Shown here piece by piece: positions 35,820 to 52,709 of a stretch of 64,000 nucleotides of DNA (position 1 is its first letter; each line of letters starts with the position of its first letter). The stretch is taken from the NCBI GenBank assembly GCA_035578155.1, contig JAPWDM010000004.1, forward strand, positions 38,450,803 to 38,514,802. The letters run 5' to 3'. The position numbers were made by a program, and so were the translations under genes. The notes under the pieces were generated by a model. The model did no database searches and was not told the origin of the DNA. It saw nothing but the letters and a program-made list of their open reading frames with translations. This DNA comes from Brachynemurus nebulosus (Eukaryota > Arthropoda > Insecta > Neuroptera > Myrmeleontidae).

Positions 35820-38800
35820 TTCTTCAAACAGCCTCCAACTATACCTACTCTTAAAATTTATAGACCGCATAGTAAGTTATCGATAACGGAATTTAATGGA
35901 TTTCACGTGTGCATTTGTGCCAATTGGGATAAAATTCTTAGGCGGAATGTTCATCCTGGGACTAGCTCATATAACTTCTGAATAAGTCAACTAATCTCAG
36001 CGTTGGAGAGCTCTGAAAAAAGATTTTAGTTCCCTAAAAGTGAACAAAAGTGAAGCATTTCAATAACCTATAGGTATTCAATAAGTCCAGTATTGATCCA
36101 AAAATTCTAAAAAAATTACAGATACTCATACTACCACTAGCTATAAACACTCGATTAAAATTATGTCGGCTAAGTAATACTGATTATTTTCGTAGGTATT
36201 AGCAATTATATTTTTGGCCAAAAAATTTAAAAAGTAATTTGAAGTAGAGAAAATGAACTATGATAAATGAAATTTTCATAATGGTATATTTCGGTATTAA
36301 AGTGTTTAAGAAAAACAATTTTTTTTAAAATTTACCATTATTTTCCGGGCTGACCTGAAGCTGAAGTTTTGAAGGATGTTTCCTAATATCGAGTAATAAC
36401 TTCATCAAAAATTTCATACATTAGGGGCCACCTTCTTCACTTGTAAAATTTTTGTTCTAAATTTTTTGTAATATAATGCTTCATTTTTTCAAATAAATAT
36501 TTACTTTTCTAGTAAATTTAATGTAAATTACGAGAAAAAATTTTTCCCTAGGTACAAATGAAAAAAAATTATTTGTCATGCCACAGACCTTCTCCAAAAA
36601 AACACATGCTGCTTCGAACGTCAGTACTGCCGCGATTTTAAAATTACACCGCCAAAAAAAAAAAATTGTCTTCTATACCTCATTATGTATAACAAACCCT
36701 CAAAATTATATTTTGTTTGTTTTATTACATTATAAAAAAAAATTCCCATAAATTAGATTCCCATTCAAATAGATTAAGCTCTTAAGTTAGTTACCTGTGT
36801 CGTAAAGCCTTTTAATTAGGATGATTAAATAGCTAGCACTCAAATATGTTTATTACCTTTAGTAACCACTTACATCTACACTTTTATAACAAAAAGAAAA
36901 AAGAGAAATAAATTTCGGCTAAGCTATTGAAGTAAATGACCTACTTTTTAATAAATTGCAAATTTGTAAATTTATTTTTTTTGAAAAAAATTGTAACATT
37001 TTCGCTTTGTACACCGGAAAAAATTAGAAAAAACTACACAAAAAGTATAAATAGACACAAAAAACATAGAGAAACACTAAAAAAAATTCGATCAGTCGAT
37101 GCGTTTCGGTTCATAAAATTTTCCAGTTCGAAATCAACTCACTTGTTCGACCGTTCGTTTAGACTAGTTTCATCGTTCACATATTATCGAAACACACAAA
37201 AAAACTGGATGTTAAAAACGTTTAGTACAGTTTAAATCACCAAAAAAACAAAAAACTAAAAAAAGACCAGGGCTCTGTATTTTAATGTTTATCGGTGTTT
37301 TTTTTTTTTTTAATATATGCCCGGGATATTATATAGACAGGGTGTCTTAGAAGAAGTCGAGGAATATTATTAAATAGTATGCTAAAAATAGGAAAGCCTT
37401 ATCAAAATTTTCGACCATTCTCTTTAGCTATATTTTAAAAGAATCCGTCTAGAATTTGGTTTGTGTTATCCAAATTTGGTTACACATTTTTCTTCTAATT
37501 TTTCCTAAGATAAGGCTGTGGAGAGGAACTTAGGGATTGTGTCACAGGCTTCTCATAAAATATTAAGGTTACTGCTGACACTCAAGTAAAATTAATCAAA
37601 ATTAGGTAAATATTAATAATTAATGTATCGGTATTCTCGAAATATAAATAGAACACTGAGAGAGTATAAATCGATTACGACTAGAAGATTTCAGAAAGAC
37701 TCCATAGATTCTAACAAATTTTTGTTTATTGTTTACCAAATACCGCTATGACACTAAAAAATTGATTAATTATTTTTTGGCTATCAAATTATTTTCAAAA
37801 TTAAGCCTGTGAGTACAGAAGTCTAATTTCAAGATTTAAAAATTTATCTTCTAAATACATAACGAAAATTCTTTTTCCCTTCATAGAACATTTCTTAGGA
37901 CCTTATTAAAGCCACGATATTGTTAAGTTTCCCCACTTTTGGTACCTATAATGTTTGGGTAGTCAAATTCTGAAACATTCTATACACTTTTTCATTGCTG
38001 CGAATATAATATTGAAACATATGACGTTTACGAAAAAAACATATACAAATATTTTAAAATATGCTAAAACCATTTGCGGTCGGCGTTATATATAATATAT
38101 TCACATTAAACGGTGGGGATGTGTTGCTTTTGGTTCATTGCGAATTCAAAACTAGATGAGAGTCGATCCTGTTTATATTATCACACAACAGTTTTTTATC
38201 TAGGTACATACATAGTATATTGATGGTTTAATATGCGGGTATATGTACGCCTACGTAACTATACTTAATAAAGAAAAAATCTGGCTAGTGAACAATTTAC
38301 CACTTTTTAAAAGCATTAAAAAATGTATTTAAATTTATTTTATGTTTGGTGGAGTGTGATTGTTTTGGAGGCAGCGACTGAACGTAACAATATTTTGAAC
38401 ACATTATTAATTTTTAAGAAAGAGTCGTGATTGAATTCCCTGTTTTAGTAACTAATTTGAATGATCCATAGCAAAATCTTGTACCTACCTGTATATTATT
38501 ATTGTAAGTTTATCATCAATTTTACATATATTATTTCCATTTTCATTTTGTAATATTTCTTTATAATATGTAAGATATATTTAATAAAAAAAAATTTGCT
38601 TTATGAGGAAACTTCCATGGTTTCGAGACGTCGCAAATAAATAGTCATTTTATATCAGTAACTGTTGGTGATTTTTCTCCTAAACTTTATCCTTTAATAA
38701 TAATTGGTGTTTGAAAGTATAGTTGACTCTATTGAACTGTACCCTATCAAGCTGTTACAGCCAGCATTACCCTTACCAAAGCAAACAATCAAACGTTGCA

Positions 38801-39985
38801 TATAAGTACACATAGAATGTTTGCTTTGTTATGGAGGCCGTATAGGTCGTATAGTAAATTAATCATTGGCGCCTAAACTAGTTTTCCCGTGTTCAAATTA
38901 ATAAATTAAATCAACAAAAATAAATAAATAAATAAATAAATAAATAAAAAATTTAACATTCTCACCATTGAAAATCAGTTGGAAATTATTAAAAAAATAA
39001 GAAAACGGTAAGCCATGTGTGTGAAAAATATAATGTTAGCTGCATGACTACACTAAATCAAAAACAAAGAAAATATTAATTTTAATGTTTATTTTTTATT
39101 TAACTTTATTTATTTAACTTTATTTTTTAGTTTATTAATAAACTTCATAGCACATGATAAAAATTTTCCTTGAATCTGTTATTTTTCTAGCCCCGAGCTG
39201 TAACACTTTCGTAGAGTCATTTGTAGCAGCTCTTTCTATGAAATGCTCTGACATGTTTGGTATAAATGTTAGGTATTGAAAACGATCACTTTAAATAAAA
39301 ATTTTGAATTTCGTCAAGAAGATCGTAATTTACTATTATTCAAAATCCTAGAAATTAAACTAGATTGCACGAACATCTCGAATGATAAAGTTCTTTATGT
39401 ATAGTTGCGTATAGTTACAGGTCCTTCGTTTGCTATACACTACAGTCCAAACATAGTTGATAACTAATCAGAAGCGTTCTATCACGTGTACTTACTTGTT
39501 ACTCTATCTGTAGATGAATGTTAATATGTTATTTAATACAAAGTTACAAACTATATTTAATAAGAAATCAAAATTATTGACCACGCCGATTTTGAAATAT
39601 AATTTAAAAACATCATTTTACTACGTTTTTACAACGTTTTTTCAACAATTCTTTTAAATTGCTACAACATAAGCGCGCGGAAATACAAAAAAACAAGTGG
39701 TATACAAATATAATAACTGAAGAATATCAATACATTATTTAATTTTTGATAAAATAAAGTTTTTTTGCTGAGATAAACTTTTGTACCTGACTATCTCAGA
39801 GCAAGTACGTTAAGTTGAAGTATTTATGAATTATGACACAACAATTAAATTTTAAAACATTTTTAAAATATACAATTGGTTTATTATTCACGCACATACA
39901 CATACTTTTAATTTTAATACTTTGATTTAAAGAAATCATTATAAATCGTTAATTTCTTTTCACACAGTTAATTCATGCAACTTCA

Positions 39986-39988
<3 letters not shown>
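35820..39988. other. 4.2-kb AT-rich stretch, no gene seen
   Basis: Contains an (AAAT)n microsatellite at 38916-38950 and several A- or T-runs. A word GACAGGGTGTCTTAGAAG at about 37337 resembles ends of common insect repeats, but nothing can be delimited. Confidence 0.45.
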
Positions 39989-40080
<92 letters not shown>

Positions 40081-40089
40081 GTATATATA

Positions 40090-40132
<43 letters not shown>

Positions 40133-40137
40133 ATCTA

Positions 40138-40184
<47 letters not shown>
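39989..40184. repeat. (TA)n microsatellite
   Basis: About 196 bp, interrupted by G and C and by TATC tetramers near 40130-40140. Confidence 0.95.
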
Positions 40185-40186
<2 letters not shown>

Positions 40187-40606
40187 CATATTACTATTTT
40201 TGGTAATATGTATAAAATAATTTTTTTCGACTAAATTATCTGCTCAATTTCTTTAACAGAAATATTCTTCCGTATTTTCATTATTCCAATATTTATTTTC
40301 AAGAAAATAAAAATTCTAAAAAAAAAAATATTTATTATGTGAAAATGCAGATTGGTTGCAAATTGCGACATTCATTTCTTTATTTTACTCCTGTATTGTT
40401 GTTAAAGGGATAGTAACAGTAGTTATAATATAAAATTGCTATTACATATATTATTTGTTTAAAGCACTCTTGTAACATAACTTTTTCCCACGGACTAGGG
40501 AATATTATATTATTATTATTACTATGGACACGCAGTAACTGGGTATGTCGTTGAAGCTTTTGGTATGTCGTATATGTCATTTGTACAAGCTATTAAAAGT
40601 ACGAAA

Positions 40607-40686
40607 ATGGTTTATTGTGCTGTAAGGACATGCATTAGTGAAAGTGGGAAAGATTCAAAAAAGAAATCTGGTATTTCATTTCATAA
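40607..40686 (+). CDS. THAP-domain first exon (isolated)
   Basis: ATG at 40607 opens MVYCAVRTCISES, then a Lys-rich KDSKKKSG, then GISFHK, cut by a consensus donor GTAAGT at 40687. This is the start of a THAP zinc finger, which binds DNA through a C2CH module. The first two Cys (C-X4-C) and the conserved G-(I/V)-S-F-H are present, and the intron position after 'FH' leaves two bases of the Lys codon. The second half of the domain (the later C-X2-H and the AVPTIF-type end) is not visible downstream within about 1 kb. It may belong to a host THAP gene, to a P-element-type transposon, or be a stranded remnant. Confidence 0.6.
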
Positions 40687-40920
40687 GTAAGTAGTAATTT
40701 GATTGGAATTTTTAATATAAAAATTTAGTGACACTCCCTTCACCCCTGAAAACCATCATTTATAGACACCCTCTTCACCCTTGAAAAGCATCAATATCAG
40801 ATGCCCACAAACTTAAATATGGCTTGTCCACACTATTCTATTGTCCATGCTTTTTCCTTATGGGAATTCAGTGTTATCAATTAACACGTAAACCGTATGT
40901 ATACATCCAAACGAGACACT

Positions 40921-41055
<135 letters not shown>

Positions 41056-41133
41056 TCGACTCTCGTTGATTCGAAAATCGAACTCGAGTGACTCTTAAAA
41101 TATTACGAATTATAGAGAGGTTCAAATTATCAG

Positions 41134-41137
<4 letters not shown>
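41056..41137. mobile_element. Short pogo/Tigger-like fragment between TA tracts
   Basis: An 80-bp piece with GTCGACTCTCGTTGATTC at the left and AGAGAGGTTCAAATTATC near the right. The layout (terminal GTCGACTCTCGTT and an inner GAGGTTC...ATTAT word) resembles ends of Tigger-type elements. It is bounded on both sides by TA repeats. Confidence 0.4.

Positions 41138-41169
<32 letters not shown>
41138..41169. repeat. Short (TA)n tract
   Basis: About 32 bp of TA immediately left of MITE copy B. Confidence 0.9.
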
Positions 41170-44003
<2,834 letters not shown>

Positions 44004-44235
44004 TTTATGTCATCGAAGGATGACATATTAATATCGTTGTGTGATCATAGTGGGAGAAACATTATTATAGAGTTGTATATCCATATTGAATAATTATAGA
44101 GTTATACATCCATATTGAATAAACGCGAGAGGGCTGTAGAGTTAACAACTATAGAGTTAACAAAAAATCATAAATTAACACTTTCATTGAGGTGACATTA
44201 CTTAGTACGTGTCAAAAACACGCACTTAACGAATT
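44004..44235 (+). repeat. Dispersed repeat family R1, copy 2
   Basis: The counterpart of 5161-5375. It carries an internal duplication of the segment ATAGAGTT(G/A)TA-ATCCATATTGAATAA that is single in copy 1. Confidence 0.75.
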
Positions 44236-45589
<1,354 letters not shown>

Positions 45590-45608
45590 GACCCTCCTTC
45601 GAGAGTTC

Positions 45609-45693
<85 letters not shown>

Positions 45694-45835
45694 CGAACTC
45701 TCGAAGGAAGGGTCGAATTGTTACGAAATTTGGTGTGTAGGTCAAAAGTCCTAAAAGCTTGGATGAGTTCGTTAGCTAGACACATCCGATTTTTGGAAGC
45801 CAAAATTTTGGCCAATCTTCGTCAATTTTAGTGGT
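45590..45835. repeat. Inverted repeat with (TA)n core
   Basis: The arms CGACCCTCCTTCGAGAGTTC (left) and its near-exact complement (right, 45695-45715) enclose about 80 bp of TA (45612-45692). The pairing continues outward through an AATTTCGTAACAATTCG word on both sides. The right flank also has TTCGTTAGCTAGACACATCC, shared with the 15.4-kb repeat. Confidence 0.85.
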
Positions 45836-46080
45836 TTTATGCAGAATTTGGCCAGAATCCAAAAATTTTTTTGATTTTGTTTACACCATCGAAAAGAGCG
45901 TAAAAAATTACATAAGACACGCTTTTAAAACATTGTTCTAAATGAACTGAATTTTGAGAAATATTAAGCAATTTGCTGAATTTCTTTAGAATAAATGCTT
46001 CATTGTTTTTATCTTTACAATAACAATATTTATATCTGTTTCATTTTTCACAATAAAAATTAACTTTTCAAGAACGCACC

Positions 46081-46590
46081 ATCACCGATTTTGAAAATTT
46101 GTTCACTTTTAGAGAAATGGAGTATTTTAAATGGATATAAGTTATGTTGAATGAAATCTGCACGGTCTGGCCATCCCAAAACGCCAAAAATAAAACTACC
46201 ATACCGATTTTGAAAATTTTTTCGTCTTTAAAAATATAATTTCCTTTAAATACATATATGCTATACTACTATATGAGATCCGCTAGGGTCCTGGAGACTC
46301 AAAAAACGCCAAAAATTAACTACCCAACCGATTTTGAAAATTTTTTTAACCTTTAAAAATTTAATTTCTTTTAAATACATATATGCTATACTCTATGAGA
46401 TCAGCCAGGGTCCTAGAGACCCAAAAAGCGCCAAAAATTAACTACCAACTCAACCGATTTTGAAACTTGTTTCACTCTTAGAAAGCTAAACTATTTTAAA
46501 TGGATACAAGTTGTTAAATGAGATACACCAGTGTCCAGGCTTTGGAAATTCACTGTGTTATGCAGATGCTGCGACAGAGGTATTTATTAT
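46081..46590 (-). repeat. 120-bp satellite family, second locus
   Basis: About four units in the opposite orientation to 12755-14870. They have ACCGATTTTGAAAA, GGGTCCT(G/A)GAGAC and CAAAAA(A/G)CGCCAAAAATTA words. The array ends at the boundary word ATGCAGATGCTGCGACAG, the reverse complement of the boundary at 12755. The same boundary at two loci shows that the array travels as a defined element. Confidence 0.85.
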
Positions 46591-46605
46591 TCTTGTAATC
46601 GCTAA

Positions 46606-47340
46606 AGGCGAATACACACGTAACTGCAAGCTTGACAAGCATGCATGATTAAGGATTAAGCTTTTTGTACAAGCATGCTTGAGCGTTTGTATGATAATTT
46701 TGCACAATAATTTTGATTATACAAACGGCTTGAAGATTAATTGAATTTCAATTATGCATGCTTGAACTCGTTAAATTGCGTAAGCAAAGCAGAGTGTGTA
46801 CCAATGTGCAAGATTGTACAAGCCGATATCAGTCTTGTATGAGATCTGTTTGTTTCATCTTCCTAAATTGTTGATGTCAGTCTGATTGTTAAAACATCAT
46901 GTCTAGTGATTTAAAAAAATTAAACCGCGAACTACTTGAAGATTTTATTCATATATACCAAAGCCAGGAATCTCTTTGGCGTATCAAATCGAAGGAATAC
47001 CATGATAAAGTGAAGAGAGATACAACATAAGATATATTATTGAAACAATATGTCAGTATAAATTAATTCACGTAAATGCTAATAAGGATACAGTTATAAA
47101 TAAATAAACTCCTTTAGGACAAATTACAGAAGAGAAATGAGTCTTTTTTATTTATATAAGTAAGGACAGAAGCAGCTAAAGCGAGCGCATCGTCATCCAA
47201 ACTTGACATTTTTTAAGAACAAACTGGCGTTTGTGCAAACATGCTTGAACCGTGTGGTGGCGAAGGGAATTTGTGCATGCTTGTACAAAAAGCTTGATCA
47301 TGCATGCTTGTCACGCTTGCAGTTACGTGTGTAGTCACCT
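46606..47340 (+). mobile_element. PIF/Harbinger-type non-autonomous element, 735 bp
   Basis: Direct TAA duplications at 46603-46605 and 47341-47343. The ends AGGCGAATACACACGTAA and AGGTGACTACACACGTAA (right, other strand) continue matching for about 60 bp through CTGCAAGC and CAAGCATGCATGAT. TWA duplication is typical of PIF/Harbinger, and an internal MADF fragment (46899-47030) fits the second gene of that superfamily. CATGC-rich words (AAGCATGC) recur in both ends. Confidence 0.9.
46899..47030 (+). pseudogene. MADF-domain N-terminal fragment
   Basis: An ATG frame of 43 codons. After a short charged start (MSSDLKKLNRE) comes LLEDFIHIYQSQESLWRI, then KSKEYHDKVKRDTT and a TAA. The pattern 'LhEhhxxYxxxxxLWxxxxxxYxxK' is the first part of a MADF (Myb/SANT-like) DNA-binding domain, as found in the accessory protein of PIF/Harbinger transposons and in host transcription factors. 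The second half of the domain is missing and no transposase is present, so this is a remnant inside the 46606-47340 element. Confidence 0.75.
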
Positions 47341-47343
47341 TAA

Positions 47344-48380
47344 CAATAAGTACGGCATGTTATATATTTTTATTTAAATTCACCATTTGACATTTCTTCA
47401 ATTGTTTATATATATTTTTTTTAATAAAGTCGCCGTCAGCCTGAAGATGGAAGACGTTCCCGAAACCGGTAGCAGAGCAACAAACCAAAAAAATTTATGT
47501 TTTATTTTTGATAACATGAGCTCTAATTCCTCTACTATTATTACAAATTTAGTTTACGATAGCCTATGTAGATATATGAATTGTAAACATTCAACTGAGG
47601 TTTTCAATTAACTACTTTGTTAAACTTATGAGCGCAAAATGATTTTTCTTTTTTTTGCCTACTTTTAGTTACTTTTACATAGGCATTTCCATTTGCAAAA
47701 CTTTTTGGTCGAATAACCTTCTAGTGAGATAGCGAATACTTTGGTATATTTTACGATTATTAAAAAGAAAGTTTAACTTCTTCATACGATTTTAATACAA
47801 TTTCTAGAAATAGAAAAACCGTGATTTGTGGGAGCTTGGCGGCAAGTACAACCACTCAGATGACAAAAGTGAAATAACGGCCAAGCCTGATTTTTCCAAA
47901 TTTTGGTTAGTATTTTATAGGTAAAACAGTAAAAAACATATCGGCCATTGATTACTCAGTTTAAAAAAAAAAAAACTATTTTTTGTTTTTTTTAGACACT
48001 ACACAGATTTTTTTGCAAGGAGAACAATGCTTCATGTATGTATAAAAAAAGAAAGTCGGATAGTTTTAAGGTATTTTCACGGATGATTATCTATAGGTCC
48101 AATATAAATCCCACACTTCCATCATTATGAATATAGTATAAATATGTATAGTATGTATAAGTAAGTAAATAAATGTGAATAAGTAATTAAAAAAGAATGT
48201 TTGTCTAATCTTGCTTAATTTTCCTTAATTTTTCGCTATTAATTCTCTAAGCTTTTTATCATTCCTACAATCTCCTATCTAATGAAATAAAAAATATTTC
48301 CGATAAATGACATCTAAACTTTTTAATAATTCTAACATATTTTTATACACCTTTGATTTACTGCAACATAACAGTGGAAG
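47344..48380. other. No gene; one ribozyme-like motif near 47440
   Basis: Mostly AT-rich. 47437-47470 has CTGAAGATGGAAGACGTTCC then CGAAACCGG, a small stem (GGAA/TTCC) between CTGA and GAAAC. Such CTGA(A/T)GA...CGAAACCGG words are common at transposon ends in arthropods. It also resembles a hammerhead core, though CTGATGA is not intact. The ORF crossing it has no domain. Confidence 0.4.
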
Positions 48381-48382
48381 TA

Positions 48383-49511
48383 GGGTAGACCGGGGTAAAT
48401 GTGAATTGGGGCAATTGTGAACGGCGCCTATAATTTCTAAAATAACATTAATTTTGTTAAAAATCAAATCTTAGTATGTTTTTCTATCCTTTCTTAATAT
48501 GCTATTAAAATTTCATAACAATTCTCCAAGTATTAGAATCTTTTTTTTCATTTTGAAAAAACCCTTACAGAATTTTGTGTATCTTACTTCGACCAATCGT
48601 CAAAAAAAAATTTTTTTTAAATACATTTTCTTTTTTTTAAAAGGTAAGAAATGGGTAAAGGTACTTCTAAAGAAGTGGTCTAAAGCCTGAGGGGGTTCCT
48701 TATTAACTGCTAAATAAATTGGACAATTTATTACCAATTCACAATTACCCCATGATTTTAAAATTCCGGGGTAATTGTGAACATCATTCACAAATGCCCC
48801 CATCCGGTCAAAAATTTCGGTAGTGTCCTTTTCACAGTTAAAAAAGTTGATGATGATGTACAATAACATTATTGTACAAGTTTCCGTTGTACAAACAACA
48901 CAAAAAAAAAAAAAAAATTGTTGTTTTTTGTTCATGTAAACTGAATGTATTTCCTTGAAAAAGTCTTATTTTCCTTGTTTTTGTGTAAAAATAATGTAAT
49001 TTTTTGTTTTTTTATTTAATAAAATGACAAAATATCATCAAAATATCATTTTTAGCTTATAATAAATTTGTTCCTACAATTTTTGTTATTTTTCTTTGAC
49101 CTTTATTTTTTGTAGAAATTTGAGGTATGCGTAACTTGCATTAAATAACGAGAAATTGTGACCGCTAAAGTATGATGAAAAATTTGGAAGTGGAGTAAAT
49201 GTGAAGAATTTGAGCTGGGCTTTACTCTGACGTACCACACTTCTCTTGTAATCCATTCTAAATAATTTTTCTGATGGCATTCACTTTTACCCCGAAATTC
49301 ATAAGATTTGCAAAACCGCACCAGGAAATGTGAATGGCTTATAAAATTTTTGTTTTTCATACGAATTTGCTCAAAATTTGTGCGGTGCATCCTGAATAAT
49401 GTAGAGTTAAAAATAAATCAACCATAATGTGATATATAAAATAAAAAATACTTAAAACAACGCTTTTATCTCAATTCATGAAAATCCATTCACAATTACC
49501 CCGGTTAACCC
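48383..49511. mobile_element. TA-flanked TIR element with GGGGTAAATGTGAA ends, 1.1 kb
   Basis: TA at 48381-48382 and 49512-49513. The left end is GGGTAGACCGGGGTAAATG; the right end on the other strand is GGGTTAACCGGGGTAATTG. The left end has two tandem copies of GGGG(T/C)AA(A/T)TGTGAA, and further copies of the word occur inside (about 48775). ORFs inside have no recognised domain. Probably of the Tc1/mariner-pogo group. Confidence 0.85.
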
Positions 49512-49513
49512 TA

Positions 49514-52383
49514 TCAAAAAATCAATATCAGTCAACTGAACTATAGCAAATATAAGAAATTTCGATTTTGTGGAAGCCCTATACACTATAAGACGTGAAA
49601 TGTTACATTTATTTTCCATTTTAACAACATTGTAATATATATAAAATCTAACAAATAGCGGGAACGCTGTGAAGAAAAACTAGTTACGAGCTTTGTTAAT
49701 CCATTCGTTTAATAAAAAAGTTGGAAACTTCTATTATATGTTTACTAAGTATATAACTGTCAATGTAATAAATATAATTGTCACATTCATACCATCTTTA
49801 TTGTAGCATTAGTGAGAGCGCTGGGTACATTATAAAGACGGTTGACATTTCTCTATTCAGTTACAAACAAAATATATAAAATTTAACAGACAGTGGAAGT
49901 GCTGTCTATAACGTTTTTAACGTCATTAGTAGCGCTCCAACAGTTTAAAATATTTCATGAGATTTTTTTTAAATTTTCGTTTTGTAAGATTTTTGTCAAC
50001 TTGTTCCAAGAACACCTAATTTACATCTGTCTCTCGATACCTTAAATTACCAAAAACCTTTTTCTTTTTATCTATGGAACGGGTAAATTTACGTCAACCT
50101 AGCCATTCCTCCTGTTTTTCACGTTTTTTCGAAAACGATAAGATTACCTTGTTTTTTTTTATTAACACAATTAAATAACAGCTAAAATACATATATTTTT
50201 TATCTAGCCATTTTGTGGAATATTTCGAATTTTTAGTTTGAGAATGTCTAGCTATATGGTGTTTATGAGTATGTAAATCTGAAACATATTAATTATATAA
50301 ACTTTTTACACAAATCGTAGATAAAAAAGGTACGAAGTATTAAAAAAATTTGTTTGTTTATTATGCTGTAGTATACGGTCCCATATTCCACTGTCCAAAA
50401 TCGTGTCGTGAGTTTTGAAGTAATTAATATTCACCTAACTTCCATATTGCCGAAACTCTTTGAAATAGTTACGCTGGACACAATTTTTTCAGATACAGTG
50501 TATACTATAAATTTATACGTACTAAAAACGATGTTCAATATTTATCATCTAGAACAGCCGTGTAATAAATTCACATAAAATGATCGTCTGCTCTGGTCGA
50601 ATTTTATTTCATTTTTTATTTTTTTGCTTTCCAAATAAACACAAAATTTTTTTATTGATTTAAAATTATGGGCCGACGCGTTTTGTTTTTTGTCAATATT
50701 AAAATTTTTTGTTTACTTGCTCGGTTTCGGTTGGGTGACGTAGGTAGTTTTGAAATATGGACAGCGCATATCAACTTGTTCTCTACCAAAAATTCATACT
50801 TTTAACGAATGAAAAATTGAATTAATAATATTTATTTATTGTATGTGTGCTTTGTTTCTCATCAGATTTATCAACCTCCTGTCAAAAATGTTGATATTTT
50901 TTCATTTTTAGTTTGACAAATTTTTTGCTTGATAAACAATTTTTGATATTTTTGGTAATGATATAGATTATGTTGAATTTAAAACTCAATTTTTGTTAAC
51001 CTTCAAAAAACATTATCTAAAGAATCAGCTATATTTTTTACTTCTGTCAAAAAATAAAATTTATCTTCTTAAAACAAAAATAACTTTTTTAACGAACTGT
51101 GTTACAAAACAAAACTTTCAAGATCGTACGTAACACGTGACAAAAAAATGCTGAGCTTCTGTTATTTTATTATTTATTGCCTCTAGTAAATTAAAGAAGA
51201 AATCCTAGGGACATTTAAATGATATAAAACAATATATTGTCTAGACGCCATATTTAATTTATTCACAACAGATAGTGAGTAACGACGGGCAGTATTTCCC
51301 ACACCTTTGTAAAGTTCACGATTCTTAGTCGAATTTTTCAACTGAAAAAATTAGACTTATATAGCCTATACGATAAGAACGGAAAGAGGCGAGAGTAGGG
51401 GCGCTATCCGCTTTCGGACACGTAGAACACGATTCTGAAGAAAAAAATGTCTGATATATCTATATACATATTTTCCCGTCACCTTTTGACATGTGTAGGG
51501 CCCCCCAATGGGAAGCAAGAGCTGAAATTTGGTAAGTGGTAAGTGGTGCTCATTCCGATGCATCAAAATATATCAAAGTGGGGCAAATTTTGGGAAAATT
51601 TTGGATCCAACTTTTAAGGGGGTGACGGAGGGCAACAAAACAATAGAACTTTTCCAAACCGGTTGAAAATAATGTTTCGGTCCATTATCTACAACATATC
51701 CAAAATTCAGCTTCCTAGGATGATTTGGATGGAGTAGAAGGGGAAAAAATTAGTTTGGCTAGATCTAACGCGCCCACAGCTCCCCAGAAGTAACGTAAAG
51801 GGTTGAAATTTAGTATGTTGATAGAGTTCGTACCTAGGGTCTGTTTTTTGTAGGTTCTAACACTCATCATCAGTTTTGCAACCACCAAAATGACAAATCA
51901 TTTGTAAACTTTCAATCACATTTAGATATCTTGAAGATACTGAAGGTGAAGGGAAAAATTCGACTTCCGTGATGGGGCCCCGCTGCTCACGGTGTTTTTT
52001 TCTTTTTTTTTTATTTTGTAAGGACAAACCATCATAGCATTAGCAATGACAGAAAATAATAAAATTTATTTTAAGTATAAATTTTAACCGACACCGCGCT
52101 TACGTAAATACTGTGTGATATTGGCACCAAATTTTTTATTACTTTTGGGTAAAGAGAATAAAGACAGAAGTGATAATATATTTCGATAATAATAACAAAG
52201 CAAAAGGACAAATATTTAAAAAAAAATTTTTTTTTGTTCGATTTAAGGAAGCTTGAAAAATTACTATAAACAAAAAATAATATTTATCTAAGTATTTTAG
52301 AATATTTAAATCTTGATGAATGTTTTTCAATTAACGATTTTACCCCGTCGTGAATTTTAATTTATGAAAGAATAATACTTTTA
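49514..52383. other. No gene; GC-richer patch at 51360-51990
   Basis: AT-rich, apart from about 51360-51990. That patch has higher GC, many G-runs and words such as GGGGCCCC and GGGGGTGACGGAGG, but no long ORF and no visible inverted ends. It is probably an old, unclassified repeat. Confidence 0.4.
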
Positions 52384-52709
52384 TTAGGCTGACGAGCACC
52401 AAATCAGAGAAATTTACTACTTTAGTTTTGTAAACTACTTTAGTTACAACTAAAGAAGTATTATACTACTTTAGTATTTTACTACATTAGTTTTGCTCGG
52501 AGAGCAAAATATTTCTTTAGTTCGAACTACTTTAGTTTTCTGCAAATACTCTTTTAGTTTTTAAATACTACTTTAGTTTTCTGCAAATACTCTTTTAGTT
52601 TTTCTGCCTTTAAACTTTTGTATGTAGAACTAACGTAACTTTTAATAACCAGTAAATTCAGTATATTGTTAAGGTATTTTAAGTTGTAAATTGCTTAAAT
52701 TAAATATTT

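Noticed and set aside
47387..47611. 74-codon ORF over the ribozyme-like motif
   Set aside because: Resembles transposon-end sequence translated by chance; no domain.
48600..49390. Minus-strand ORFs inside the 48383-49511 TIR element
   Set aside because: No transposase or DNA-binding motif could be recognised; Phe/Lys-rich from A/T runs.
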